Source: Bos javanicus (lineage: Eukaryota; Chordata; Mammalia; Artiodactyla; Bovidae). From it: a stretch of 64,000 bases of DNA. The position numbers and the translations under genes were made by a program. Below the pieces are notes generated by a model. That model saw only the letters and a list, made by a program, of their open reading frames with translations. It did not search any database and was not told where the DNA came from. Of this stretch, positions 44,745 to 57,349 are shown one piece after another. Each line of letters begins with the position of its first letter. Position 1 is the stretch's first letter. Location: positions 5,394,001-5,458,000 of the forward strand of contig NC_083876.1 in NCBI RefSeq assembly GCF_032452875.1. Direction: 5' to 3'.

Positions 44745-46078
44745 AAATCACAGAAAACTGACCAAACTAATAACATGGACCACAGCCTTGTCTAACTCAA
44801 AGAAACTATGAGCCATGCCATGCAGGGCCACCCAAGATGGATGGGTCACGGTGGAGAGTCTAACAAAACATGGTCAACTGGGGAAGGGAAAGGCAAACCA
44901 CTTCAGTATTATTGCCTTGAGAATCCCATGAACAGTATGAAAAGGAAAAAAAGATAGGACACTGAAAGATGAACTCCCCAGATCAGTAGTTTCACAATAG
45001 ACTACTGGAATACAGTGGAGAAATAATTCCAGAAAGAATGAAGAGATAGAACCAAAGTGAAAACAATGGCCAGTCATGGATGTGGTTGGTGATAGAAGCA
45101 AAATTCAATGCTGAAGAACTTTGCAAAGGACAATATTGCATAGTAACCAGGAATGTTAGATTCATGAATCAAAGTAAATTGGACATGGTCAAACAGGAGA
45201 TGGCAAGAGTGAAAATTAATATTTTAGAAATCACTGAACTAAAATGGATGGGAATGGGTGTATTGAACTCAGATGACCATTATATCTACTACTATGGGCA
45301 GGGATCCCTTAGAAGAAGTGGGGTAGCCCTCATAGTCAACAAAGGAGTCCAACGTTCAGTATTTGGGTACAATCTCAAAAATGACTGAATTATCTCTGTT
45401 TGTTTCCAAGGCAAACCATTCAATATCACAATAATCCAAGTCTATGCATCAAACACTAATGCCAAAGAAGCTGAAGTTGAATGGTCCTGTGATGACCCAT
45501 AAGACCTTCTTGAACTAAAACCAAAAAAAAGATGTGATTTTCATCACAGGTGACTAGAATAGAAAAGTAGGAAGTCAAGAGATACCTGGAGTCACAGGCA
45601 AGTTTGGCCTTGGAGTACAAAATGAAGCAGGGCAAAGGCTAATAGAATTTTGCCAAGAGACCACACTGGTCATAGCAAACACCCTCTTCCAACAACACAA
45701 GAGACTACTCTACACATAGACATCACCAGGTGGTCAATACCAAAATTAGATTGATTATATTCTTTGCAGCTAAAGATGGAGAAGCTCTATACAGTCAGCA
45801 AAAAGAATATTGGGAACTGACTGTGGCTCAAGTAGGGAAAACCACTAGACCACTCAGGTAAGATCTAAATCAAATACCTTATGATTATACAGGGGAAGTG
45901 ACAAATAGATTCAAGGGATTTGACCTGATAGAGTGCCTGGAGAACCATGGGTATAGGTTTGTGAAATTGTACAGGAAGCAGTGGGAGTTGATGTTGAAAA
46001 GGTAGCCTGGCGTGCTACAGTCCACGGGGTCACAAAGTATTGGACATGACTGAGAAGATGAAGTGAACTGAACTGATA
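44745..46078 (+). mobile_element. BovB with RT deleted
   Basis: Keeps the pre-coding block, the endonuclease (frame 45080-45388 with ITELKWMGMG, where the catalytic Glu is present, and DDHYIYY) and part of the linker to about 45975. It then jumps to the last 95 bases of the 3' end (GGCGTGCTACAGTCC ... GTGAACTGAACTGATAGC). The entire RT is missing. The endonuclease also has a stop beside its GDxN motif (near 45552). Both element ends are retained. Confidence 0.9.
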
Positions 46079-46420
46079 GCATGCAAGAGAAGATGGAAAT
46101 GTAAACAGAGTGATGGAAACTTTTAAGAAAGAAAGAGGAAGAAATCCTAAAAATCATAATTACTGTAAAATTGAAGCATGTCTTTGATTAGTTTACTAGC
46201 AGACTGAACTTAACTGATAAAATAATCTACCAGCTAGAGGATATATAAGTAGAATCCTTGGAACTGAAAAGCAAAGAGAATAAAGTTAAAAAGGAAACAG
46301 AACAGAATACTTAAGGACTGTGAGGCAACTACCAAAGTTATAAAATACACATAATGGAAAAAAAAGAAAGAATATATTTGGAATAGATATATCTGATAAA
46401 ATACTGTTACCCAAAATATA
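46079..46420 (+). mobile_element. L1 ORF1 region, old
   Basis: GATGGAAATGTAAACAGAG, GAACTGAAAAGCAAAGAGAA and GAACAGAATACTTAAGGACT are in the order of L1 ORF1. Many stops. It continues the piece at 43705-43796, so the BovB composite is inserted here. Confidence 0.75.
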
Positions 46421-46551
46421 CAGTTCAGTTCAGTTCAGTCACTCAGTCATGTCTGACTCTTTGCGACCCAATGGATTGCTGCATGCCAGGCCTCCCTGTC
46501 CATCACTGACTCCCAGAGTTTACTCAAACTCATGTCCATTGAGTCAGTGAT
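46421..46551 (-). mobile_element. BovB 3' tail
   Basis: CAGTTCAGTTCAGTTCAGTC to CATGTCCATTGAGTCAGTGA, the last 130 bases of BovB on the minus strand. Confidence 0.93.
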
Positions 46552-47592
46552 ATACAAAGAACTCTGAAATATCAGCATCAAATTTCCCTATTATAAATGA
46601 GCCTGAGACCTTAATAGATACCTCACCAAAGACGACACACAGATGGCAGAGAAGTATATAAGTATATTAAAAGATTCTCCACATCTCAGAGAAATAGAAA
46701 TTAAAATGGTAATGTTACAGTGTACCTGCCTATTAGAATAGCCAGAATCTGGAATGCTGAGAACATCTAGTGCTGACAGAGTTATGGAACTCTCGTTTGT
46801 TGCTGATAGGAATGCAAAATGATACAGAAACTTCGGAAGACATTTTGGCAGTTTCTTAGAAAACTTTGACCATATGACTTTGGCCATATGACCATAGACT
46901 TTGACAATATGATCCAGTTATTATGCTCCTTGATATTTACTCAAAAGATTTGAAAACTTTCTATGTTACTGCAAAACACTGTACATGATATTCACAGTGA
47001 CTTATTTAAATTTTCCCAAACTTGGAAGCCATAAGATATCCTTCAGTGAGTAAATGTATAAATTCTGGTATATCCAGACAATGAAATATTATTGAGCCCT
47101 AAAAGGAAATGAGCTTTCAAGACACAAAAAAGACATGGAGGAATCTTAAATGCCTATTACTATGCAAATTAAGTCAATATGAGAAGGCTATAAATATATG
47201 TAAGAATATAAGTATAATTCAAATGATATGACATTTTGGAAAAGATAAAATTTTTCCAAAGTTTTGGAGACAGTAAAAAGACCAGTAGTTTCCAGGGACT
47301 GGGAGAAGGAAGGGATGATGAATAGACAGATCAGATCTCTGTATGAGATTATAATGATGGGTATATGTCATTTCACATTTAGTCAAGATCATAGAATACA
47401 CAACACCAATAGCAAACCCTATTATAAACTCTGGGATTTGTATAATAGTAATTATTATTAGGTTTATTCTTTGTAAACATGTATCACTATTATAAATTAT
47501 CCAGATGACAAGGGAGGCTATACATGTTCAGAGGCAGGTGGTATATAAGTAATCTCTGAAATTTTCAATTTTTTGTGAAACTAAAACTGCTC
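46552..47592 (+). mobile_element. Old L1, ORF2 end and 3' UTR
   Basis: CACACAGATGGCAGAGAAGT, CTGATAGGAATGCAAAATGA, TATGATCCAGTTATTATGCT, AATGAAATATTATTGAGCCC and TTTCCAGGGACTGGGAGAAG follow the 3' half of old mammalian L1. Highly diverged and non-coding. Confidence 0.85.
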
Positions 47593-47660
47593 AATGTATG
47601 GTAAAACCAATACAATTTTGTAATTAGCCTCCAATTGAAATAAATAAATTTATATTAAAA
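47593..47660 (+). mobile_element. L1-BT-like 3' terminus
   Basis: AATGTATGGTAAAACCAATA, then TAGCCTCCAATTGAAATAAA and an A-rich tail, as at the end of bovine L1. Confidence 0.75.
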
Positions 47661-47906
47661 AATAAAACTTCTCAGAAAAAGAAATGAGGTGAAAATTAAA
47701 AATAAATAAATAAAGCATATAAATAAAATTTGATTTCTTGCAACAATAACTTGTAAATATCAATTTGTTAATACATTTTTATCTGTTTTATTTAATACAG
47801 TCAATAATTATAATATCAAGCTTTTATTGGTGGTCTGTTAATATAAATATTTAAAGAATAATTTTTATTATAAGTTTACTTTTTTTGGGGGAGGAGGGTA
47901 CATTTA

Positions 47907-48037
47907 CTTTTTTTTTTTCTTTATTTTTGCCTGCACCATGCAGATGGCAGTATCTTAGTTCCCTGACCAAGGCCTAAACCCACGCCTCTTGCATGGATTT
48001 GTGGCATCTTAACCACTGAACCACCAGGGAAGTCCCA
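47907..48037 (-). mobile_element. CHR-type tRNA-derived SINE
   Basis: Poly-T, then GCCTGCACCATGCAGATGG, TATCTTAGTTCCCTGACC and CTTAACCACTGAACCACCAG, ending GGGAAGTCCC. This is the reverse complement of the cetartiodactyl CHR SINE with its tRNA-like head at the right. The 245 bases before it are unassigned AT-rich sequence. Confidence 0.85.
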
Positions 48038-49240
48038 ATTTAATTATAACTTAGATAATGAAAAGAAATAAAGTTAGTGATATTTTAGCATCAGGTTTCA
48101 GAAGATTTGTGCAATAAAATAAAGAGGCATATTTTATTCTTTTATCAAGATTTATAAAAACAATGAATAATGTGTTTTGATATTTTTAGGAACAACAGTT
48201 ATTTTCAAAATAATTAATAAATTACATTTTAGAAGGTAAGCAGTATTTCTGGGTGAAATTTTTTTGATAAATCTATAAATTGTTAATATATATAAAACCA
48301 AAATATAAGTTGGAAGTTACAAATTTACAAGTTATAAATGTTATGCTTAACCTTCCTTTTTTCATGTGTGAAGTAGAAACATATATTTTACTATATGTTT
48401 TCTAAAATCTTATTTCTATTTCAGCTATTAGAATTAAATAAATTAAATAATGCCCTGACATGAAAAGAAATGGAATATTTTGTTTGTCAACTCAATATCA
48501 CCAGAATATTCATAAAAAATATTTTATTTTATCATGTTTCATGTTGTTAATAAATACAGTGCTAAACTGAGAGATATTGGCAAGTCCATCTGTATTTCCT
48601 GAAGAATGTAGTAAAATATTTTGTTATTATTGTAAAGTTAAATTATAATTGCACAGTACTTTGAAAAAATTCAGCTGTCAACTTTTTTGATTCCTTGCAT
48701 ACTAAACTATACTATATTTCTTTGCTTTGGGTTCTTTTACTAAGTACTATATTTATTGCTTTAATAAATACAATGCTTTTGTTCAATGGGTTTTATTAAC
48801 ATTTTTCCATAATGTTGATTGTTTGAGATGATTAAAAAAAAAAAATTCAGACTGAGGGCATCAAAAAGCATAATCTACATATACATCCAGAAGATGTTTA
48901 ATGACTAGCTTTAATAGTTTAGTCAAATACATAAATACATACATAAGTAGTTTAGGCCATGATCTAAACACCAACAATCGTTGTTGAACATAGTATTTAT
49001 AAGAATATTTTATATTAATCCATTGTTTATAGAAAATTTCATAGATGTTATGAAATGCTCTGTAAAATTAGTTTGTCATTACATTTGTTTCCTGTAATGT
49101 ACATCATCTTTTGTTCTATGAGCTTTCCTCAACATTATATTGAAACCATTTCATGCTTCTGGCCAGCTGGGTAGCAGTTTTACAGGTATTTCATTTCCTT
49201 GGCTCTGTTTTCTGCCCTTTTTGTTGCCTTGATCAACATG
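48038..49240. other. AT-rich unassigned sequence
   Basis: No open frame above noise, and no named repeat recognised. Confidence 0.4.
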
Positions 49241-49458
49241 GGTGCTAAGTCGCTCAGTCGTGTCTGACTCCTTGCAGCGCTATGGACTGTAGCCCACCAG
49301 GGTGCGTTGTCCATGGGATTCTCCAGGCAAGAATACTGGACTGGTTTGCCATATCCACCTTCAGAGGATCTTCCCCATCCAGGGATTGAATTCAAAGTCT
49401 CCAAAGTCACTGCATTGCAGTCAGATTCTTTGCTACTGGCACCACCTGGGAAGCCCTT
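49241..49458 (-). mobile_element. Bov-tA SINE
   Basis: GCTAAGTCGCTCAGTCGTGT at the left; the reversed tRNA head at the right ends CACCTGGGAAGCCC. Well preserved. The overlapping 133- and 100-codon frames are repeat artefacts. Confidence 0.93.
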
Positions 49459-51094
49459 CTCTATCGCATATACCCTATCAAAACTTCGCCAAAATCTTGT
49501 TCTTCTATTTCTAATTTTCAGCCTTAATATTAGAATAATTAATAAATATGAAGGATTTTCTCTCTCTCCAATCCTGCACAAGACCTATTATTTTGTTTTC
49601 ATCAAATAAGAATCTGCATTCCCATAAATATTTAAAGCAAAAGTCCTGCAGAAGTTGCTTGTTTTCAGATGCAAGTAACTTAACAGCTGAGTTTGTCAGG
49701 CAGTCTCAGAAGTTCCTGTTGACAGTTCTTATATCACTTACTTTCATCTATTTCTCTCTAGTGGCCTTCTTATTTATATCTGAATCCATGAGGATGCCAG
49801 TTAAAGTAGATAGATAAAGCAACAGCTTAGCCTATTTTTTCAGGCTGCCTAACAATTACCTTGAAGCCTAAAGAATGGAAAATATATATATTTATGCTCA
49901 TCCCCTTGGCGCATTTGTAAAAGTCATTTGGAGATCTCTTTTGCCATATGAAATAAAATCATGTATTTTTTTTTTCCCTTGGAAGCAGAGTTTTCTGTGT
50001 CTCTGCATATAATAGATTTGTCCAACATGCCCTAGATTCTAAGTTCAGCTTTCACAATACTTGTTAGCTCAAGATCTAAAAGTACATTGTAGACAGGATA
50101 GTCCATGAAATAAAAATATATACATCAATATTTAATGTACTATCCAAACAGGGTTTGATGCCTGAAGTCAGCAGAAGGGCTAAACTTCATATCTCTTACT
50201 GCTAATAATAGTTTGTAGACTTCCTAGAAATACTCTGTGCCAATTTTTCTATAGATATCTTCTTTTTGTACTTAGGATAACATTTTTAAATTCGGTGAGT
50301 TCACAGCTACTGTTTTTTTATTCCTCAAGTCATGGTATTTTATTTTAAGTGTCCATCTAGACTTGTTTCAGAGGAGTAACAGCATAATACTTTTTATGTT
50401 AAAATTGTTAATGTTCATATCTGGACTATAGCTTCTCTGGTGTAATGACTGGCATTTACATACCAAAAATAAAAATGTTCACAGCAAATTCAAATGGGCA
50501 AAAATATTGGATTATTTTTATGATTTCAATATTGTTTGTGTCCGAATTTAGGTCAAAGGTAATCATTTATTTTTCACTCCTACTTTCTGGGTTTTGGTAC
50601 ATTCATCTCTAAATACTATTAATTTTTTCAGTTTGTTATGATGCTTATATGTGATAATGTGTATGAAATGCTTTGCCTGTAGAAAGTAAAATGAATTCAA
50701 GCCAGAGCTTATTGTAATTTTTACCAGTAAGGAAGTTTTTAAAAATTGCATGGATGAGTCTTAGGATTAAATTATTTTTCAGATAAGATACTGAACAGCT
50801 TGGTTATTTTCTTGTACATTCACTGGAGACTGAGTTCATATCCAGAATTATACATTAAAGCTAACTTGAATAGGCTCCTCAATATTAAAATTTCCAAATG
50901 AACTGCCAATGAGTATGATTTATGACAAGATTTGGCTTTAGAATTTTCCCTAGTTTAATTAATATAGAAACTATTAGGAGTTAGAAGTATTTTAGATCTA
51001 ATTCTCAGAAATATGTATTTGCTCTGAGTCAAGGAAAACACTATATATGTATATATATATACATAACTAGTACTTTGGGTTTTATTGTAGATGA
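49459..51094. other. Unassigned sequence
   Basis: AT-rich, without recognisable repeats. Frames at 49548-49817 (plus) and 50563-50751 (minus) lack domains. Confidence 0.4.
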
Positions 51095-51310
51095 GTAGAT
51101 TTTTTATTATTAAGAAGTAATTTTTTTTTCTATTTACAATGATGGGTTAGTTTCAGATGTACAGCAAAGTGATTCAGTTATGTATATGTATCCATATATT
51201 CCTTCTTTTTAGATTATTTTCTCATATAAATTATCACACAGTATTGAGCAGACTTCCCAGTGATATATAGTAGATCCTTGTTGGTTATCTATCTTATACA
51301 GTCATATGTG
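51095..51310 (-). mobile_element. Cetartiodactyl L1 3' end, antisense
   Basis: ACAATGATGGGTTAGTTTCA, GTACAGCAAAGTGATTCAGT and TAGTAGATCCTTGTTGGTTA are the antisense of an older bovine L1 3' UTR. The sense form is seen at 63030-63150. Confidence 0.8.
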
Positions 51311-51502
51311 TGTGCATGTGGATGAGCTAAAAGACTGAAGACAGTGTGTTTGCTTTTCATGTAACTGACACTTCATGTCCTTTATTTGTTCTGCTATAAT
51401 TTTGATCACATTTTCAAATTTCAGGTAATATAATTTATCTATCTACCTAGCTATCTTTAGCATCTACTTATGAATCATCTATCTAATTTCTTTATACACC
51501 GT

Positions 51503-51792
51503 ATAACAGCAGTACCCAAATTTTTGGCACCAGGGACTACTTTTTTCACATGATGGGAAAGGAGAAGTTGGTGATAGTTTCAGGATAATTCAAGCATATT
51601 TCACTTATTATGCCATTCCTGATCTAACAGAAGACAGAGCTCAGGAAATAATGTAAGCAAGGGGAGCACCTGTAAACGCAGTTGCAGCTTTGCTCCCTAG
51701 CCTCCTGCTCACCTCCTGTTGTGTGGCCCAAATCCTAATATATCACAGCACAGGTCTGTGACCCAGGAGGTGAGGATCACTGCACTAAAAGA
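51503..51792 (+). mobile_element. Ancient DNA-transposon remnant (hAT-like)
   Basis: ACCCAAATTTTTGGCACCAG at the left, TGGTGATAGTTTCAGGATAA, a central GATCTAACAGAAGACAGAGC and a right end with CACAGGTCTGTGACCCAGG. The overall order matches an old non-autonomous repeat with GGTCCCCAACC-type inverted ends. Class assignment is uncertain. Confidence 0.5.
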
Positions 51793-51802
51793 TATATAGT
51801 AC

Positions 51803-52022
51803 TGATGATCTTTGAACAATATTTCAGTTAAGGGTACAGATCCTTTACACAGTAGAAAATCTGAGTGTAACTTTAAAGTTGGCCCTTGTATCTGTGTTGA
51901 TCCTTAAATTTCACATTCAAAGATTCAACCAAGTCTGGATTGTATAGTACTGTAGTATTTGGTATTAAAAAAAAAAAATCCATGTATAAGTGGACATGTG
52001 CAAATTAAACTATTTTTGTTTG
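51803..52022. mobile_element. Tigger/pogo-type non-autonomous DNA transposon
   Basis: ATCTTTGAACAATATTTCAG, TTAAAGTTGGCCCTTGTAT, TTCAACCAAGTCTGGATTGT, GTACTGTAGTATTTGG and TCCATGTATAAGTGGAC are in the order of a short Tigger-derived element with nearly symmetrical ends. Confidence 0.7.
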
Positions 52023-52082
52023 AGCTTGAAATGTATTTAAAAACACAGTAAGCAGCCACACTTAAAAGATACATATTCTGTG

Positions 52083-52240
52083 GCAAATTACTTCGTATTT
52101 TATGATTCCATTACCTTCATCTGTAAAATGATTAGTAATAGTAACCACTTCAGTGAATTATGGTATGGTTTCAATAAACTAATATATGCAGATAGATAAG
52201 AAAATTGGTTGGTATATGTGCTGGTTAGAAATAAAATTTG
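52083..52240 (-). mobile_element. MIR SINE
   Basis: GGCAAATTACTTCGTATTTT, TACCTTCATCTGTAAAATGA and AGTAATAGTAACCACTTCA match reverse-complement MIR. The clearest MIR in the window. Confidence 0.72.
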
Positions 52241-52951
52241 AGCTCCATTTTCTAATTTATTGTATGTGTTACATAGACCAGTAAAAATATGGTATAACTT
52301 GGATTTATACTATTTAATTTATAATGAATGGCTTCAACAATGGTTTTAAAAATATAGTGTGTCAAACTATCAGCAGAGATATTGATTAAAATTCATATTT
52401 CCACACCTATCCTCACAGGGGCTGGGTTATAGTCTGGATGAGGTCAAGTCCTTTGTAGGTTAAACAAAATCAACAGATAATCCCAAAGAACATGACATGA
52501 AACAGAATAATTTGGTTTCACTATAAGTAAAGTAATGAAATCCTACAAGACCCACAATTTTCATGGATCTCAAAATCTATCTGGCAATATAGGCATAAAC
52601 ATACCTGTTCAAATCAGATTGTTAAACCAGTTGCATGAAGATGTGATGAAGTTCTATGGATTCATAGAAAAGGGACTATATCAATTTTGGTGGCATTGGT
52701 AAAGGTCATATATTATTAGTGGTAAAACTTGAAGAATAAATGAAATATCAATTAGTTGATGAATTAATCAGTAAGGAAAAGAAAATATGAGACAATAGAG
52801 AAGATGGAAAGAAAAGGGTGTATTGTGAACATAATGACCTGAATATACATACTCACACACACACAGGTAGGTATGCATATATAGATATTTAAGTAATGCA
52901 TACATAAACACTCATATAGGTGTGCATATATACATACATGTATATACATGT
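52241..52951. other. Unassigned sequence
   Basis: No gene or repeat family recognised apart from short CA and AT runs near 52853-52950. Confidence 0.4.
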
Positions 52952-53167
52952 GTGGGCTTCCCTGGTGTCTAAGTGATAAAGAATCTGCCTGTAAGGTAGG
53001 AGCCGAAGGAGACACGGGTTCAATCCCTGGGTCAGGAAGATTCCCTGGAGAAGGGCATGGCAAACCACTCCAGTATTTTTGACTGGAGAATCTCATGGAC
53101 AGAGGAGCCTGGCGGACTACAGTCCATGGGGTTGCAAAGACTGGGACATAACTGAAGCGACTTAGCA
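52952..53167 (+). mobile_element. Bov-tA SINE
   Basis: GGGCTTCCCTGGTGTCTAAG head, B-box-like GGTTCAATCCC near 53018, Bov-A body to GAAGCGACTTAGC. ATACATGTAT-type sequence on both sides is a probable target duplication in an alternating AT/GT tract. Confidence 0.92.
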
Positions 53168-53695
53168 TACATGTATGCATATATATGTACAATGCATATT
53201 GTAGTCATCATTTTTAAACTCTTTTGCATTTAATTATGTTTTCATATTAAAAGGAAATTTTCTGGCCCCAGAGAAACTGCCTGGGACTGGCTAGTTATTA
53301 AAGACAGCAAAAATCTCAGCTGAAGCAGGTCTTTAACTTTCAAGCTAACTGATCCAGAACCATACCTGCTGTATCTGGCCTGTGAACCCCAAGAGGAAAC
53401 ACTTTCTGCCTTAATCATACCAATGCAGGTACCAGGCAGCGAGGGACCACCCCTATAGCCCAAAGCCCACTGAAATTATTCAAACTATCTAGTCCTCAAC
53501 TGTAAAGAATAAACAAAAGGGATTAACAGACACATAGAAAATCCTACTAAACAGAATATTCCCCAGGATCATATGAAAGGACAGAAATCTGAGAAAATTA
53601 AGAAAATTTAAATCATGAAAATTATTTTTTTCTGAGCATAATGGTATAAGACTAGAAATCAACAAGAGGAAATGGAGAAGATCTGTAAACATCTA
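53168..53695. other. Unassigned sequence, possible L1-type piece
   Basis: The part 53552-53665 (CAGAATATTCCCCAGGATCA ... ACTAGAAATCAACAAGAGG) faintly resembles an L1-like region. The part 53260-53470 looks like an old LTR or unique sequence. Neither can be confirmed. Confidence 0.3.
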
Positions 53696-56612
53696 CAAAG
53701 AGTCCAAAATGCAGTACTTGGGTGCAATCTCAAAAATGAGAGAATGCTCTTGGTTAAGTTCCAAGACAAACCATCCCACAACATAGAAATAGAAGTGTAT
53801 GCACCAACCATTAATGCTAATGAGGCTAAAGTCTAACAGCTCTATGAAGACCAAAAAAGCCTTCTAGAACTAACACACACACACACAAAAAAAATTATTT
53901 TCATCATAGGGGTTTAGAATGCAGAAGTACAAAGTCAAGAGTTACCTGAAGTAATAGGCAAATTTGGCCTTGTGGTACAAAATGAAACAGGGCAAAAGCT
54001 AACAGAGTTAGCTTTGACCAAGAGAACACAAAGCTCATAGAAAACACTGTCTTCCAACAATACAAGAGACAACTCTACACACGGACATAACCAGATGGTC
54101 AATACCAATATCAAATTTATTATATTCTTTGCAACCAAAGGTAGAGAAGCTCTAAACAGTCAGCAAAAAACAAGAACGGCTCATGCTCATGAGCATTTTA
54201 TTGCAAAATTAAGATGTAAGTGGAAGAAAGTAGAGAAAATCACTAGGTCATTTAGCTTTAACCTAAATCAAATTCTGTATGATTATACAGTGGAGGTGAT
54301 GAATAGATTCAAGGGATTAGATCTGGTATGCAGAGTGCCTGAAGAACTATGGACAAAGGTTTGTAACAAAGGAGGCAGTGACTAAAATCATCCCAATGTA
54401 AAAGAATTACAAGAAAGCAAAATGATTGTCTGAAGATGCTTATCAAATAGCTGAGAAAAGTGGAAATCAAAGGAGAAAGGAAAGGATATACCCAGCTGAA
54501 TGCAGAGTTCCAAAGAATAGCAAGGAGAAACAAGAAAGCCTTCTTAAGTGAACAATTCAAAGAAGTAGAAAAAACAGTAGATGTGACAGACTAGAGATCT
54601 CTTTAAGAAAATTAGACATAATGAGAATATTTCACACAAGCATGGGTACAAAAAAAGACAGAAACAGTAAGGATCTAACAGAAGCAGAAGAGTTTAAGAA
54701 GTGACAGCAGGAATACAAAGAACTATACATAAAAGGTCTTAATGACCAAGAAAACCACGATGGTGTGGTCAGTCAGCTAGAGTCACACATCCTGTAGTCT
54801 GAAGTCAAGTGGATCTTAGGAATCATTACTACAAACAAATTAGTGGAAATGATGGAATTCCAGCTGAGCTATTTCAAATCCTAAGAGATGATGCTCTGAC
54901 AGTGCTGCACTCAATATACCAGCACATTTGGAAAACTCAGCAGTGGCCACAGGCCTGGAAAATGTCAGTTTTAATTCCAAAGAAGAGAAATGCCCAAAAA
55001 TGTTCAAACTACTGCACAATTGCACTCATTTCACATACTAGCAAGGTAATGTTCAAAGTTTTTCAAGCTAGGCTTCAATAGTACATGAGCCAAGAACTTC
55101 CAGATGTATAAGCTGGATTCAGAAAAGGCAGTGAAGCCAGAGATCAAATTGCCAACAGCCACGGGAAAATAGAAAAAAAAAAAAAAGTGAATTCTGAAAA
55201 GCATCTAATTTTTCTTCATTGGCTATGAGAAAGCCTTTGAATGGGTGAATCACACCAAACTGTGGAAAATTCTTAGAGATGGAAATGCCAAACCACTTTA
55301 TCTGCCTCCAGAGAAACATGTATGCAGGTTAACAAGCAACAGTTCGAACCAGACTGGAACAATGGACTGTCAAAATTGGGAAAGAAGTTATGTCAAGGTT
55401 GTATATTTTCACCCTGCTTATTTAATCTCTATGCAGAGAACATCATGCAAAATTCCAGGCTGGATGAAGCAAAAGCTGTGATTAAGAATTCTGGGAGAAG
55501 TATCAGTAACCTCAGATATGGAAATGACACCACCCTAATGGCAAAAAGTGAAAGTCGCTCAGCTTTGTACAAATCTTTGTGACCTCACGGACTGTCATGA
55601 AATTCTCCAGGCCACAATACTGGTGTGGGTAGCTGTTCCCTTCTTCAGGGGATATTACCAACCCAGGGATTGAATCCAGGTTTCCCACATTGCAGGTGGA
55701 TTCTTTACTAGTTGATCCACCAGGGAAGCCCAAGAATACTGGAGTGGGTAGCCTATCCCTTCTCCAGAGGATCTTCCTGACTCAGGAATCTAACTGGGGT
55801 CTCCTGCATTGCAGGATGATTCTTTAACAGCTGAGATACCAGGTTAACCCAGTGGCAGAAAGCAAAGAGTAACTAATGAGCCTTTTGATGAAGGTGAAAG
55901 ATAAGAGTGAAAAAGTTGCGTTAAAATTCAACATTCAAAAATATAAGATCATGACACTCAGTCTTATTAGTTCATGGCAAATATGTGTTGGGGGGAAAGA
56001 AACAATTGCAAATTTTATTTTCTTGGGCTCCAAAATTGCTGTTGATGGCAACTGCAGACATGAGATTAAAAGAAGCTTGCTCCTTGGAAGAAAAGTAATA
56101 ACAAACTTAGACAGTGTATTAAAAAGCAGAAACATCACTTTGCCAACAAAGATCCATCTAGTCAAAGCTATGGTTTTTCCAGTAGTCATGGATGGATGTG
56201 AGATTTGTACCATATAGAAGGCTGAATGTTAAAGAATTCATGCTTTTAAACTGTGGCACTAGAGAAGACTCTTGAGAGCCTCTTAGACAGCAAGCAGATT
56301 AAACCAGTCAATCCTAAATGAGATCAACCTGAACATTCATTGAAAGGACTGATGCTAAAGCTGAAGCACCAATATTTTGGCCACCTTATGTGCAGAGCCA
56401 ACTCATTGGAAAAGTCCCTGATGCTGGGAAAGATTGAGAACAGGAGGAGAGGTGGGGACAGATGATTAGATGGTTGCATGGCATCATCAACTCTTTGGAC
56501 ATGAGCCTGGGCAAACCCTGGGTGAGATAATGAAGGGCAGGGAAACCTGTCATGCTGCATTCCTTGAGGTCACAAAAAGTTAGACAGGACTGAGTGACTG
56601 AACAACAACTTT
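53696..56612 (+). mobile_element. Old BovB LINE, interrupted by a SINE
   Basis: From mid-endonuclease (CCAAAATGCAGTACTTGGG) to the tail (GGACTGAGTGACTGAAC). Strongly diverged. Frames are reduced to 54095-54385, 54809-55081, 55322-55582 and 55876-56217. The RT catalytic box reads YGND at 55517-55528 in place of YADD, so an active-site Asp is lost. A dimeric Bov-tA splits it at 55547-55850. Confidence 0.93.
55547..55850 (-). mobile_element. Dimeric Bov-tA SINE inside BovB
   Basis: AGTGAAAGTCGCTCAGCTTT at the left, a first reversed tRNA head at about 55715-55730 (CACCAGGGAAGCCC), then a second, shorter copy (AAGAATACTGGAGTGGGTAG) ending in another reversed head (GATACCAGGTTAACCC). GGCAAAAAG before and GGCAGAAAG after form an imperfect target duplication of BovB coding sequence. 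Confidence 0.88.
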
Positions 56613-56829
56613 TGTTTTCTGACAGGGACTTATCACACAAGTCTTTACTTTCTCTTATCAGAGATGCCTCTGGTTATGTTTGTGAGTTGCACTTCCCTGC
56701 AGCCACTATCTATAAGAGGTGTGGCTCTGTGCCCTTGTCATTTCTTCTTGTGCCACCAGGAGTGCTGATACCTTGCTTTTGCCAGAGCCACTCTTGTTAT
56801 AGAAATGGAGGGATCTTTAGTTGTCTTAG
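56613..56829. other. Unassigned sequence
   Basis: Short stretch between the old BovB and a SINE, with less AT bias than its surroundings. No domain seen. Confidence 0.35.
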
Positions 56830-57028
56830 GGCTTCCCTTGTGGCTCAGCTGGTAAAGAATCTGCCTGCAATGGGGGAGACCTGTGTTGGATTCCTGGGTT
56901 GGGAAGATCCCCTGAAGAAGGGAAAAGCTATCCACTCCAGTATTCTGCCCTGGAGTGTTCCATGGACTGTCTAGTCCATGGGGTCACAAACAGTGGGATA
57001 AGACTGAGCAACTTTCACTTTCACTGTG
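56830..57028 (+). mobile_element. Bov-tA SINE
   Basis: GGGCTTCCCTTGTGGCTCAG to GACTGAGCAACTTTCACTTT. Diverged B box (TGTTGGATTCC). Confidence 0.92.
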
Positions 57029-57349
57029 CCTTGGATTCTCTGAGATACATCATCTGTGACCTCATCACCTGTGACCATGGGCACTGGTGCAGTCAAACAG
57101 TTGGAGTTGTGCTGCCTTCTCTTGGTCACTGCATTATCTGAAGCTAGGGGCTCTTTTGCTGTGGTCTGAGGGCCTGAACTTCAGATACCATTTCTGCTGG
57201 TCCCTCAGATATGCCTCTTCAGATACAGGTGTTTGGAGTTTTCTTGCCTTCTAATGTGTTGGGCCAAGGCACGTTTATTGAGTTGTGGATGTTTTACTGT
57301 TTGTATATTGAAGGTCAGAGATAAAGGTAAATTTTTACTCTGCTTTGTT
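57029..57349. other. Unassigned sequence
   Basis: No open frame with a domain. Could be the 3' UTR of the following antisense L1, but not recognisable. Confidence 0.35.

Noticed and set aside
49180..49609. 100-133 codon frames on both strands
   Set aside because: Both fall on a Bov-tA SINE and its edges.
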